This document shows, in pieces, positions 6,623 to 13,525 of a stretch of 20,316 bases of DNA. A model generated the notes under the pieces. That model was not told the DNA's origin. It did not search any database and worked only from the letters and a program-made list of their open reading frames with translations. Numbering within the stretch: position 1 is the first letter of the stretch; the number at the start of each line of letters is the position of its first letter. The DNA comes from Pseudomonadota bacterium (lineage in GTDB: Bacteria > Pseudomonadota > Gammaproteobacteria > Woeseiales > Woeseiaceae): assembly GCA_027295475.1 (NCBI GenBank), contig JAPUKV010000087.1, forward strand, positions 1 through 20,316, given 5' to 3'. A program made the translations under genes and the position numbers.

Positions 6623-7930
6623 TTACGGTCGCGGAAATGGTGACCAGACCGGCTCGCGCACATCAGCCCTGCCCGAGCCCATACGCTGTCTGATCAGGCC
6701 ATCCGCAGAAACCGTTTCCAGCACGCCATTTTGTCCCTGCCGTGTCGCATAAATCAATGTGTCGCTGTTCGGTGCAAAACTCGGCGACTCATCCTGTTTC
6801 CCGGTCGACAACACCAGAAAATCGCCGCTGTCGAGATCGAGAACGCCTATTCTGTAATTTCCCCGATCGAGATGCACCATTGCCAGCTTTTCGCCGTCAG
6901 GCGACAAGCGTGGGCGCGCATTATAACTGCCTTCGAAGGTAATGCGCTCCGGCGCGCCGCCGGTGGCATCGATCCGGTAGACCTGGGGTCCACCGCTCCG
7001 GTCAGACGTAAAATAGATTTGCTTGCCGTCTGGCGACCAGCTGCCTTCGGTATCGATAGCCCTGCTGGTTGTCAGGCGCCTAACGTTCCTGGTCGAGAGA
7101 TCCATTACATGGATATCGAGGTTTCCGTCAGCGCCGCCGAGCGTCAACACAAGATTGCGGCCGTCGGGTGAAAACGCGGGTGCACCATTGATTCCCGTGC
7201 GGCTGGACACTTTGATGCGATTACCGGTGCGCACCGTTTGCACATACACGGTGGACTTGTGGCCTTCAAAAGAAACATATGCAAGCCTGCGGCCGTCAGG
7301 CGACCATGCCGGCGACATGATCGGATCCGTCGATTCCATGATCGTGTGCTCGTTCTCGCCGTCCGCGTCAGACACGACCAGCGTATAGATCCTGCTGGCA
7401 CCGCCCTGCTGCGCAGTGACGTATGCAATTTTTGTCGCAAAGACACCCTGAATTCCGGTCAGCTTCTCAAAAATCATATCCGCCGCCCGGTGTGCGACAC
7501 GCCGCATCGTGCCCCTGCTCGCCGGCATGCGGTAGCCGACCAGCTGTTCTCGCCGAAAAACATCGAATAACTGAAATTGAACGCTGTAGGCGTTGGCTCC
7601 GGTCTGCGTAACCCGCCCGACGATGACGGCCTCGACACCGAGAATCGACCAGTCGTCGAAATCCACGTCGATGCCGGTCGTCGGCTTCTGCAACATGTCT
7701 TCCTCCGGAATCGGTCCGAAGCGTCCACTGCGCTGCAAGTCAGCCCCGATGACCCCGGCAACATTCAGCGGCGCGTTGACGTCGCTACCCTCCCATCCGA
7801 AAGGCACGACCGCGACGGGCGCGCGTTTGCCGGCCCCCTGCGTGATCTCAATTTGTAGTTCCGCCGTCGCTTGTGACGCCAATAGCGCCAGGATGCCGAC
7901 GGCAAAGCACCTCTTAAGGGCTTCCTGCAT
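6623..7930 (-). CDS. tolB: Tol-Pal system protein TolB
   Basis: TolB is a soluble periplasmic protein that docks on Pal and receives TolA. From the ATG at 7930 it has 435 residues. A Sec signal (about 1-23, ending SQATA) precedes a mature N-terminus ELQIEITQG, comparable to the TolA-binding TolB box. An alpha/beta domain spans about 35-160. A six-bladed beta-propeller follows, with repeated blades such as SPAWSPDGRRLAYVS (206-220), APAFSPDGRNLVL (250-262) and GSWSPDGKQIYFTSD (296-310). The frame also opens at a TTG at 7948 behind an AGGAG. That would add six residues before the signal and is a real alternative, since the ATG has only a weak GGGT upstream. tolA ends 31 bases before the ATG. 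Confidence 0.95.
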   Translation of the reverse strand: MQEALKRCFAVGILALLASQATAELQIEITQGAGKRAPVAVVPFGWEGSDVNAPLNVAGVIGADLQRSGRFGPIPEEDMLQKPTTGIDVDFDDWSILGVEAVIVGRVTQTGANAYSVQFQLFDVFRREQLVGYRMPASRGTMRRVAHRAADMIFEKLTGIQGVFATKIAYVTAQQGGASRIYTLVVSDADGENEHTIMESTDPIMSPAWSPDGRRLAYVSFEGHKSTVYVQTVRTGNRIKVSSRTGINGAPAFSPDGRNLVLTLGGADGNLDIHVMDLSTRNVRRLTTSRAIDTEGSWSPDGKQIYFTSDRSGGPQVYRIDATGGAPERITFEGSYNARPRLSPDGEKLAMVHLDRGNYRIGVLDLDSGDFLVLSTGKQDESPSFAPNSDTLIYATRQGQNGVLETVSADGLIRQRMGSGRADVREPVWSPFPRP

Positions 7931-7961
7931 AATCGTGACCCGGATCAAACCAGAGAGGCTC

Positions 7962-8753
7962 CTATTGTTCAGGTTTAAATGTGATGCGCAAGTTTCGATC
8001 GAACAATGCCGGATTCTCGGGTTCCGGCAATGGCGAGGCTTTGAAGACAGCTGCTTCGATCGACCGCTGAACAGCAGCGTCTCCGTTGCATTGGCCTATA
8101 GTCACTCCGACAACTTCCCCGCCCGGTAATTGCCTGACAGTAACGATGCATTCCAGCCCGGCCCTGGCACTCAGGGGCTTGACCCAGTTGCGTTGAATCC
8201 CTTGCTGGATGGCATAGAGATATCGAGCCAGCGCCCCGGAATTCATTGCCTCCAGGCGCTTCTCCTCCTCAGCAATTTCGCGATCAAACTGTCTTTGCCT
8301 TTCAGCCTCCTCTGCTTCCTGGCGCTTGCGTTCGTTCTCTGCTCGCTGCCGCTCAACATCTTCGAGCCGTTTTTTCTCCGCCTCGTCACGACGGCGTTGC
8401 AGTTCGGCTTCCCGACGGCGTTTTTTCTCGGCAGCCTCTTCCTGCTCTCGTTTCTTGAGTCTTGAGATTCGCTGCTGCTCGATTCGGATGTCTTCCTGGC
8501 GCTTGCGTTCCTCGGCCTCGATTCTCTCCTGTTCCGAGGTATCCGGCACCGCTTCGGTTTCCGGCTCGGGCTCCGGCTGCGGCGGTGGTCGGCGAATCTC
8601 TGCTTCGGTCACCAGCGTGCCTGTGATTGCCAGCGGTACTGCAGGATGCGCCGGCCCCGAGAAATCGAAGACGAATATCATTGCCGTCAGTATCCCTACG
8701 TGCAGCAGTCCCGCGAAGAAGACCGGAATAACGTTGTATTGGTCGCGAAGCAC
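7962..8753 (-). CDS. tolA: Tol-Pal system protein TolA (short form)
   Basis: TolA is an inner-membrane protein spanning the periplasm that transmits force from TolQR to TolB-Pal. This copy is only 263 residues, against 421 in E. coli. It has a transmembrane anchor at about 8-31, a proline/acidic stretch (55-71, RRPPPQPEPEPETE), and a highly charged Glu/Arg/Lys helix at about 73-169. The globular C-terminal domain (about 171-263) contains YLYAIQQGIQRNW (178-190) and two cysteines, C202 and C222, that may pair as in the family's domain III. The start is GTG at 8753, 14 bases after the tolR stop, with AAGG upstream. Shortening is confined to the helical arm; both end domains look intact. Confidence 0.93.
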   Translation of the reverse strand: MLRDQYNVIPVFFAGLLHVGILTAMIFVFDFSGPAHPAVPLAITGTLVTEAEIRRPPPQPEPEPETEAVPDTSEQERIEAEERKRQEDIRIEQQRISRLKKREQEEAAEKKRRREAELQRRRDEAEKKRLEDVERQRAENERKRQEAEEAERQRQFDREIAEEEKRLEAMNSGALARYLYAIQQGIQRNWVKPLSARAGLECIVTVRQLPGGEVVGVTIGQCNGDAAVQRSIEAAVFKASPLPEPENPALFDRNLRITFKPEQ

Positions 8754-8767
8754 CCGAACTGGCCGCC

Positions 8768-9211
8768 TTACTCTGGAACCGGGTACGTATCCAGGGGATC
8801 GGTGACGAAGCCGACGTGCTCAGCGCCGCCTTGCTGCAAAAGCACCATCGCGCCCACGACATTGCCGTAATCAACGGCTCTGTCAGCCTTAATAAGAATC
8901 GGCGTGTCGGGCCGGTTGCGCAACACTGCGGCTGTCCGCGCTACGATTTCTTTTGCATTCGCCGGCTGATCTTCGTCGTCACCAACATTGATGTAAAGAT
9001 TTCCCTCGGCGTCGACACTGAGGATGAGAGGTGGATGGTTTGGAACGTCGTCAATGGGTTCTGCGCCGGCTTTTGGTAACTCCACGTCTACGCCCTGTGT
9101 CAGGAGTGGTGCGGTCACCATGAAAATAATCAGCAGGACAAGCATGACATCGATGTAAGGCACAACATTAATTTCTGACATCAACTTGCGCTTTCGCATA
9201 GGTGTTGACAT
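8768..9211 (-). CDS. tolR: Tol-Pal system protein TolR
   Basis: TolR is an ExbD/TolR-family inner-membrane protein that forms the proton-driven motor with TolQ. The product is 147 residues with the family start MSTPMRKRKLMSEINVVPYID. A single membrane helix spans about 18-37, and its conserved acidic residue is D21, the proton-coupling aspartate in relatives. The periplasmic domain follows, with ELPKAG, ILIKADRAVDYG and the C-terminal VGFVTDP. The frame stays open 75 codons further into tolQ, but the ATG at 9211 has a strong AAGGAG (9223-9218) six bases upstream and lies one base after the tolQ stop. Confidence 0.96.
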   Translation of the reverse strand: MSTPMRKRKLMSEINVVPYIDVMLVLLIIFMVTAPLLTQGVDVELPKAGAEPIDDVPNHPPLILSVDAEGNLYINVGDDEDQPANAKEIVARTAAVLRNRPDTPILIKADRAVDYGNVVGAMVLLQQGGAEHVGFVTDPLDTYPVPE

Positions 9212-9212
9212 C

Positions 9213-9899
9213 TCAAGCTCCTTCTTGCGCATGGGAATGTCGCTGCAAAATGCTGGAGAACTCCTCCATGAATCCGTCGTAGCGAATTTCCAGGCGCGCA
9301 ACCTTGTCTGCATAGCTGTTGTAGGCGATGACCGCCGGAATAGCGGCGAACAGCCCCATAGCAGTGGCGACCAGCGCCTCTGCGATTCCCGGAGCAACCA
9401 TTGCAAGAGTTGCGGACTGCACGTTGCCAAGGGCACGGAAGGAATTCATGATGCCCCAGACAGTTCCAAACAGGCCGACATAGGGACTCGTCGAGCCGAT
9501 CGTTGCAAGCGTCGCCAGATTTTGCTCCAGTCGGTCGACCTCGCGCATCAGCGCGACCCTCATCGCACGTCGACATTCGTCGACTATTTTGTCGCGTTTG
9601 ACATCGCCCTGCTGTGATACGCGGTTGAATTCCCGGAAACCCGACTCAAATATGCTGGCCATGCCGACGGTGCCGCCCGACTCTCTCGTGGCGCTCCGAT
9701 AGAGTGTGTTCAGGTCGCCACCAGACCAGAAGCTCGCTTCGAAGTCGTCCGATGCAGATTTCGTGCGTCGAATAAGTCGTCGCTTGGTGAATATGATGCT
9801 CCAGGATACAAAGGACGCGGCCAGTAACAGGAACAGCACAAGCTGCACGGGAATACTGGCGCCCATAACCAGGCTAAGTAACGACATATCGGTTGTCAT
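9213..9899 (-). CDS. tolQ: Tol-Pal system protein TolQ
   Basis: TolQ is the MotA/TolQ/ExbB-family inner-membrane channel partner of TolR. From ATG 9899 it has 228 residues, as usual. The first membrane helix is at about 14-36. The second and third, with the conserved channel segment, are at about 131-158 (ATIGSTSPYVGLFGTVWGIM) and 172-194 (IAEALVATAMGLFAAIPAVIAYN). T146 and T179 occupy the polar pore positions of the family. The frame could begin 30 codons earlier inside ybgC, but ATG 9899 overlaps the ybgC stop as ATGA, has GAGGGA upstream, and gives the standard N-terminus. Confidence 0.96.
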   Translation of the reverse strand: MTTDMSLLSLVMGASIPVQLVLFLLLAASFVSWSIIFTKRRLIRRTKSASDDFEASFWSGGDLNTLYRSATRESGGTVGMASIFESGFREFNRVSQQGDVKRDKIVDECRRAMRVALMREVDRLEQNLATLATIGSTSPYVGLFGTVWGIMNSFRALGNVQSATLAMVAPGIAEALVATAMGLFAAIPAVIAYNSYADKVARLEIRYDGFMEEFSSILQRHSHAQEGA

Positions 9900-10321
9900 G
9901 ATGCGGATCCCTCGAATAATGAAGCCGGCACCCGTACGGGTTTCAGCGTATCGGTGCTTAGTAACGCTGCCCGCGTTGTGCCCCGGCACAGCAATGCGCC
10001 GTCAAGTGAGTTACGAAATATCTGCTGTTCGATCAAAAAGCTTGCTCGCGCGCGACTGACGAGATTGACCGTCACCAGTAATTCATCATTGAACCTGGCT
10101 GGTTCGAGGAAGTCCGCCTGTGTGTCGACGACGACGAAAACCCGCCTGTCATCGCCCATCAGGGTATCCTGCTCGACGCCGAGCGATCGCAACCACTCGG
10201 TCCTCGCCCGTTCCATGAATTTGAAATAGTTGGCAAAATAGACCAGACCCTGCGCGTCGGTGTCTTCGTAATAGACGCGCACGGGCCACGCGAAGGGTTC
10301 TTGACGCGTCTTTGTGTCCAA
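9896..10321 (-). CDS. ybgC: Tol-Pal associated acyl-CoA thioesterase YbgC
   Basis: YbgC is a small cytoplasmic hotdog-fold acyl-CoA thioesterase always found at the head of the tol-pal cluster. The chosen start is TTG at 10321, giving 141 residues beginning MDTKTRQEPFAWPVRVYYEDTDA. This TTG has AGGA (10329-10326) just upstream and lies 10 bases after the ruvB stop. An ATG at 10369 in the same frame would overlap ruvB by 38 bases and has no ribosome site. The catalytic aspartate is D20 in YYEDTDAQGLVY. At the position that is histidine in E. coli YbgC there is F29 (YFANY), which also varies in relatives. The hallmark FKFMERARTEWLR follows. Confidence 0.92.
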   Translation of the reverse strand: MDTKTRQEPFAWPVRVYYEDTDAQGLVYFANYFKFMERARTEWLRSLGVEQDTLMGDDRRVFVVVDTQADFLEPARFNDELLVTVNLVSRARASFLIEQQIFRNSLDGALLCRGTTRAALLSTDTLKPVRVPASLFEGSAS

Positions 10322-10325
10322 GAAT

Positions 10326-10329
10326 TCCT
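10326..10329 (-). promoter_or_regulatory. Ribosome binding site deciding the ybgC start
   Basis: AGGA on the minus strand stands four bases before TTG 10321 and overlaps nothing but the last codons and spacer after ruvB. No comparable site precedes the in-frame ATG at 10369. This is the main reason for choosing the TTG start. Confidence 0.5.
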
Positions 10330-10331
10330 GC

Positions 10332-11381
10332 TCAGGATTTATCAAAAAGGGGCAGCTCAGGCGCTGCATCACGGTGTGGCGGCGTCAGACCGAAAAGCAG
10401 ATACGCGTTGCGGGTCGCAACCCGGCCACGGGCCGTGCGCATAATGAATCCCTGCTGGATCAGGTACGGCTCGATCACGTCCTCGATCGTGCCGCGCTCC
10501 TCGCCCACGGCCGCGGAAAGGCTTTCGATGCCTACCGGGCCACCGTCGAATTTTTCGATGATCGTCTGCAGCAAGTGCCTGTCCATGGCATCGAAGCCAT
10601 TTGGATCGACCTGAAGCATATCCAGTGCACTCACCGCCACCTGCTCCGTGACAACGCCGTCGGCCTGCACCTCGGCATAGTCCCTGACACGCCGTAGCAG
10701 GCGATTGACGACCCTCGGCGTTCCCCGCGCGCGTTGGGCAATCTGTCGGGCGCCGCTCTGCTCGAGGGGAAGATCGAGTATGCCTGCCGACCGGGTCACG
10801 ATTGCCTCAAGTTCCTCCGTCGAATAGAACTCGAGTCGTTGCACAATGCCAAAACGGTCGCGAAGCGGAGACGTCAGCAAACCTGCGCGAGTCGTTGCCC
10901 CGACGAGCGTAAACGGTGGCAGGTCGAGCCTGATCGAACGTGCCGCAGGGCCTTCTCCGATCATGATATCGAGCTGGAAATCCTCCAACGCCGGGTAAAG
11001 AACTTCCTCGACAACTGGACTCAGGCGATGGATCTCATCGACAAACAAAACATCGTTTGGCTCCAGGTTTGTAAGAATCGCCGCAAGATCGCCGGGGCGC
11101 TCGAGAACGGGCCCGGCAGTCTGTCGTAGGTTAACCCCCATCTCATTGGCAACGATGTGCGCCAGGGTTGTTTTGCCCAGACCCGGCGGTCCGAAGATCA
11201 GCACATGATCCAGCGCTTCACTGCGATTTCTGGCCGCCGCAATAAATATTGTCATCTGCTGCTTGACCGTGGCCTGACCAACAAAATCATTCAGTATTTT
11301 CGGTCTTATCGCCCGGTCGAACGCCTTGTCCTCGGCGCGAGGCACGGCGCTTGTCAATCGTTCATGTTCGATGCTGGACAT
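10332..11381 (-). CDS. ruvB: Holliday junction branch-migration ATPase RuvB
   Basis: RuvB is the hexameric AAA+ motor that drives branch migration of Holliday junctions loaded by RuvA. The product is 349 residues. Walker A is GPPGLGKTT (64-72), Walker B VLFVDEIH (111-118), sensor 1 GATTRAG (161-167), and the arginine-finger region SPLRDRFG has R174. The C-terminal winged-helix domain carries [20 protein letters not shown] and the typical [17 protein letters not shown]. The ATG is three bases after the ruvA stop. The gene is the third of ruvC-ruvA-ruvB and is followed 10 bases later by ybgC, so repair and tol genes probably share a message. Confidence 0.97.
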   Translation of the reverse strand: MSSIEHERLTSAVPRAEDKAFDRAIRPKILNDFVGQATVKQQMTIFIAAARNRSEALDHVLIFGPPGLGKTTLAHIVANEMGVNLRQTAGPVLERPGDLAAILTNLEPNDVLFVDEIHRLSPVVEEVLYPALEDFQLDIMIGEGPAARSIRLDLPPFTLVGATTRAGLLTSPLRDRFGIVQRLEFYSTEELEAIVTRSAGILDLPLEQSGARQIAQRARGTPRVVNRLLRRVRDYAEVQADGVVTEQVAVSALDMLQVDPNGFDAMDRHLLQTIIEKFDGGPVGIESLSAAVGEERGTIEDVIEPYLIQQGFIMRTARGRVATRNAYLLFGLTPPHRDAAPELPLFDKS

Positions 11382-11384
11382 GTT

Positions 11385-11975
11385 TTAGTTTACAGCCTGC
11401 CGCAGTGCGAGCCGGATGATGTCTTCAGCAGATTTTTCCGCGGTATCCAGCCTGCCGAGCAAGCGGTTGATTTCGTTCGTCCGGTAACCCAGGGAAATCA
11501 GAGCATCAAATGCCTCGTTTCTGGGGTCGGATCGCGTTGTGCGGCTTTTATCGCTACCCGATTCTACGGATGTCTTGTCGATGCGGTCACGCATCTCGAT
11601 GATCAGGCGTTCGGCAGTTTTCTTGCCAACGCCGGGTATCTTGACGAGCATGGCAGTGTCCTCGTACTGCACGCAACGCTGGAAATCAGCGACGGACATA
11701 CCCGACAGAATCGCCAGTCCCATTTTGGCACCTACCCCACTGACCTTCAGAAGCGACCGGAACAGGGTCTTCTCTTCTTCGGTGGAAAACCCGAACAGGG
11801 TCTGTGCATCTTCGCGCACCACAAGATGCGTATGCAGGAAGAGCTCCGAGCCGATCCCGGGCAGGGCAAGAAATGTCGACATCGGCGTTTCGACTGCATA
11901 GCCGACACCACCACATTCGAGAATAATCTGCGGTGGCCGCTTGTGCGCAAGGCGGCCGCGAAGAGAGCCGATCAT
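11385..11975 (-). CDS. ruvA: Holliday junction DNA-binding protein RuvA
   Basis: RuvA binds four-way junctions as tetramers and recruits RuvB. From ATG 11975 it has 196 residues (E. coli 203), starting MIGSLRGRL. The N-terminal OB fold carries the acidic-pin residues E55 and D56 (VREDAQTLFGF). Two helix-hairpin-helix motifs are at about 71-90 (LLKVSGVGAKMGLAIL) and 106-127 (LVKIPGVGKKTAERLIIEM). A flexible polar linker (about 133-152) leads to the RuvB-binding domain III (about 153-196). The frame extends 22 codons upstream, but that part is unlike RuvA. ATG 11975 overlaps the ruvC TGA in an ATGA. Confidence 0.97.
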   Translation of the reverse strand: MIGSLRGRLAHKRPPQIILECGGVGYAVETPMSTFLALPGIGSELFLHTHLVVREDAQTLFGFSTEEEKTLFRSLLKVSGVGAKMGLAILSGMSVADFQRCVQYEDTAMLVKIPGVGKKTAERLIIEMRDRIDKTSVESGSDKSRTTRSDPRNEAFDALISLGYRTNEINRLLGRLDTAEKSAEDIIRLALRQAVN

Positions 11976-12493
11976 TGAGTCCCTGCTCTTGCTGATTTGC
12001 CGGACAGCCGGGCATTTAATCGTCGCTGGTGACCGTGGCAAAGAGCTGTAGCCAGCGCGTCGGCCGCATCGGAAGACGGGGCGCCGTCGAGTTGCAAAAG
12101 GGAAACCACCATGTGCTGAACCTGGTCCTTTGTCGCAGAACCGTTGCCGACAACCGCCTGCTTGATCTCTCGCGGCGCATATTCGAAGACTTCGACATCC
12201 AGCTCAAACGTGGCACACAGAGCTGCCGAACGGGCATGACCCAGCTTCAGGGCGCTGCCCGCATTTCGATGGACGAAAACGCTTTCGATGGCAACGACAT
12301 CCGGCCGGTACTCAGAAACGATCTGGCTGACAGATTCAAAGATGAGCTTGAGTCTGTCCGGAAATTCACCCTCGGTGCTTCGCACCGTGCCGCACGCCAC
12401 ATAGGTCGGATTGTCGGCTTCGAAATCGAGCACACCGAAGCCGGTCAACCTCGACCCCGGGTCAATTCCGAGAATTCTTAATTTGTCAGCCAA
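11972..12493 (-). CDS. ruvC: Crossover junction endodeoxyribonuclease RuvC
   Basis: RuvC resolves Holliday junctions by paired nicks. The product is 173 residues and opens MADKLRILGIDPGSRLTGFG. The four catalytic acidic residues are present: D11, E70 (VVAIESVF), D142 and D145 (SSDAADALATALCH), each offset by four from E. coli numbering. The start is TTG at 12493, because no ATG or GTG precedes the first conserved residue in frame. GAGGA (12504-12500) sits six bases before it. It overlaps ruvA by four bases and lies 21 bases after yebC, forming the classical yebC-ruvC-ruvA-ruvB string. Confidence 0.96.
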   Translation of the reverse strand: MADKLRILGIDPGSRLTGFGVLDFEADNPTYVACGTVRSTEGEFPDRLKLIFESVSQIVSEYRPDVVAIESVFVHRNAGSALKLGHARSAALCATFELDVEVFEYAPREIKQAVVGNGSATKDQVQHMVVSLLQLDGAPSSDAADALATALCHGHQRRLNARLSGKSARAGTQ

Positions 12494-12499
12494 ATCGCA

Positions 12500-12504
12500 T
12501 CCTC
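12500..12504 (-). promoter_or_regulatory. Ribosome binding site for the ruvC TTG start
   Basis: GAGGA on the minus strand is six bases before TTG 12493. Its last base begins an out-of-frame ATG (12500-12498) whose frame ends after four codons (M-R-F-G-stop), overlapping the ruvC start. That ATG is too close to the ribosome site to be a good start, so TTG is favoured. Confidence 0.5.
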
Positions 12505-12514
12505 AACAATCGAT

Positions 12515-13258
12515 TCATAACTGGGCCAGAATCTCGTCACTGATGTCAGCATTGCTGTAGACGTTCTGCACATCATCAAGATCCTCGAGCATTTCGAGCA
12601 TCTTGATCATCGAACCGGCTTCCTGCAATTCCAATTGGGAATGACTTGAGGCCCGCATGGTTACTTCAGCGATGTCCGGAACGAATCCGGCTTCGCGCAT
12701 TGCGTCTCTGACCGATTCAAAATCTGTGGGATCGGTCAACACATCGATCGACGTGTCTTCATCGACGATGACGTCTTCGGCTCCTGCTTCGATTGCGGCG
12801 TCCATGATGATGTCCTCGTCGCTCCCTGCAGGGTATGAAAGAAGACCAACGTGATTGAAAATATAGCTGACCGAGCCTCCGGCGCCCAGATTACCACCGA
12901 ATTTCGAAAACGTGTGGCGGACCTCCGCGACGGTCCGGTTGCGGTTGTCGGTCAGGCAATCGACCATTACTGCCGTTCCGCCGGGGCCGTAGCCTTCATA
13001 GCGGATTTCCTGGTAGTCGGTCCCATCCAGTTCACCCACACCTCGCTTGATTGCCCGGTCGATATTGTCCTTGGGCATGCTCTGGGACTTTGCTTTGTCA
13101 ACCGCGAGCCGCAATCTCGCGTTCGCGGCCATGTCCCCACCGCCGGCACGCGCAGCAATCGTGATTTCCCGGATCAGTTTGGTAAACAGCTTACCGCGCT
13201 TTTCGTCCTGGGCGCCTTTACGGTGCTGTATATTCGCCCATTTACTGTGTCCTGCCAT
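12515..13258 (-). CDS. yebC: YebC/TACO1-family protein
   Basis: The family was long annotated as a transcriptional regulator. More recent work on bacterial and mitochondrial members points to a role at the ribosome, easing translation of difficult motifs such as polyproline. Which applies here cannot be told from sequence. The product is 247 residues with the family opening [32 protein letters not shown]. The conserved core [23 protein letters not shown] and [18 protein letters not shown] in part are present. The C-terminus is acidic. The ATG at 13258 has a GGGA upstream. It is the first gene of the leftward yebC-ruvCAB cluster and diverges from relA. Confidence 0.95.
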   Translation of the reverse strand: MAGHSKWANIQHRKGAQDEKRGKLFTKLIREITIAARAGGGDMAANARLRLAVDKAKSQSMPKDNIDRAIKRGVGELDGTDYQEIRYEGYGPGGTAVMVDCLTDNRNRTVAEVRHTFSKFGGNLGAGGSVSYIFNHVGLLSYPAGSDEDIIMDAAIEAGAEDVIVDEDTSIDVLTDPTDFESVRDAMREAGFVPDIAEVTMRASSHSQLELQEAGSMIKMLEMLEDLDDVQNVYSNADISDEILAQL

Positions 13259-13525
13259 ATTTCCCGATCACAATTCGCGGCCGCAGGACCCAGCAGGCTG
13301 CTGCAGCATGTCATTGATCATTGAGGGGTCGAAGAATCGCCCCGTCTTCTCTCCGGGCAGAGGAACAACCGTGCCAATCGGTCCAACCGCAAAAGAAGCC
13401 TGAAACGCTTTCATACCCAATGTCCAAACGCCCAAGGTTCTGTTTCGGACCGATGGGTCACGACCCGAATTCTCGGCGTATGATAACGGTTCTTAGTACC
13501 TTGCACACCACTGAAACATCGCCAA
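13259..13525. other. Divergent intergenic region between yebC and relA
   Basis: These 267 bases must hold promoters for both yebC (leftward) and relA (rightward). No convincing gene is present; short open frames here lack ribosome sites and recognisable features. Near the yebC end there is a tight CAGCAG-G-CTGCTG dyad (13291-13303). Near the relA end there is a GGGTC-AC-GACCC dyad followed by TATGAT. I see no RNA gene or riboswitch-like fold. Confidence 0.5.
13455..13484 (+). promoter_or_regulatory. Candidate relA promoter with adjacent dyad
   Basis: TATGAT (13479-13484), one mismatch from the sigma-70 minus-10 consensus, lies 41 bases before the relA ATG. The perfect dyad GGGTC-AC-GACCC (13455-13466) occupies the minus-35 area, where no good TTGACA-like box is found. 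That layout fits a weak promoter that is controlled by a DNA-binding protein. The bases are seen; the use as promoter or operator is inferred. Confidence 0.35.

Noticed and set aside
8326..8805. A 159-codon plus-strand frame very rich in Ser and Arg
   Set aside because: It is the complement of the Glu/Arg-rich tolA arm; the odd composition follows from that purine-rich coding strand.
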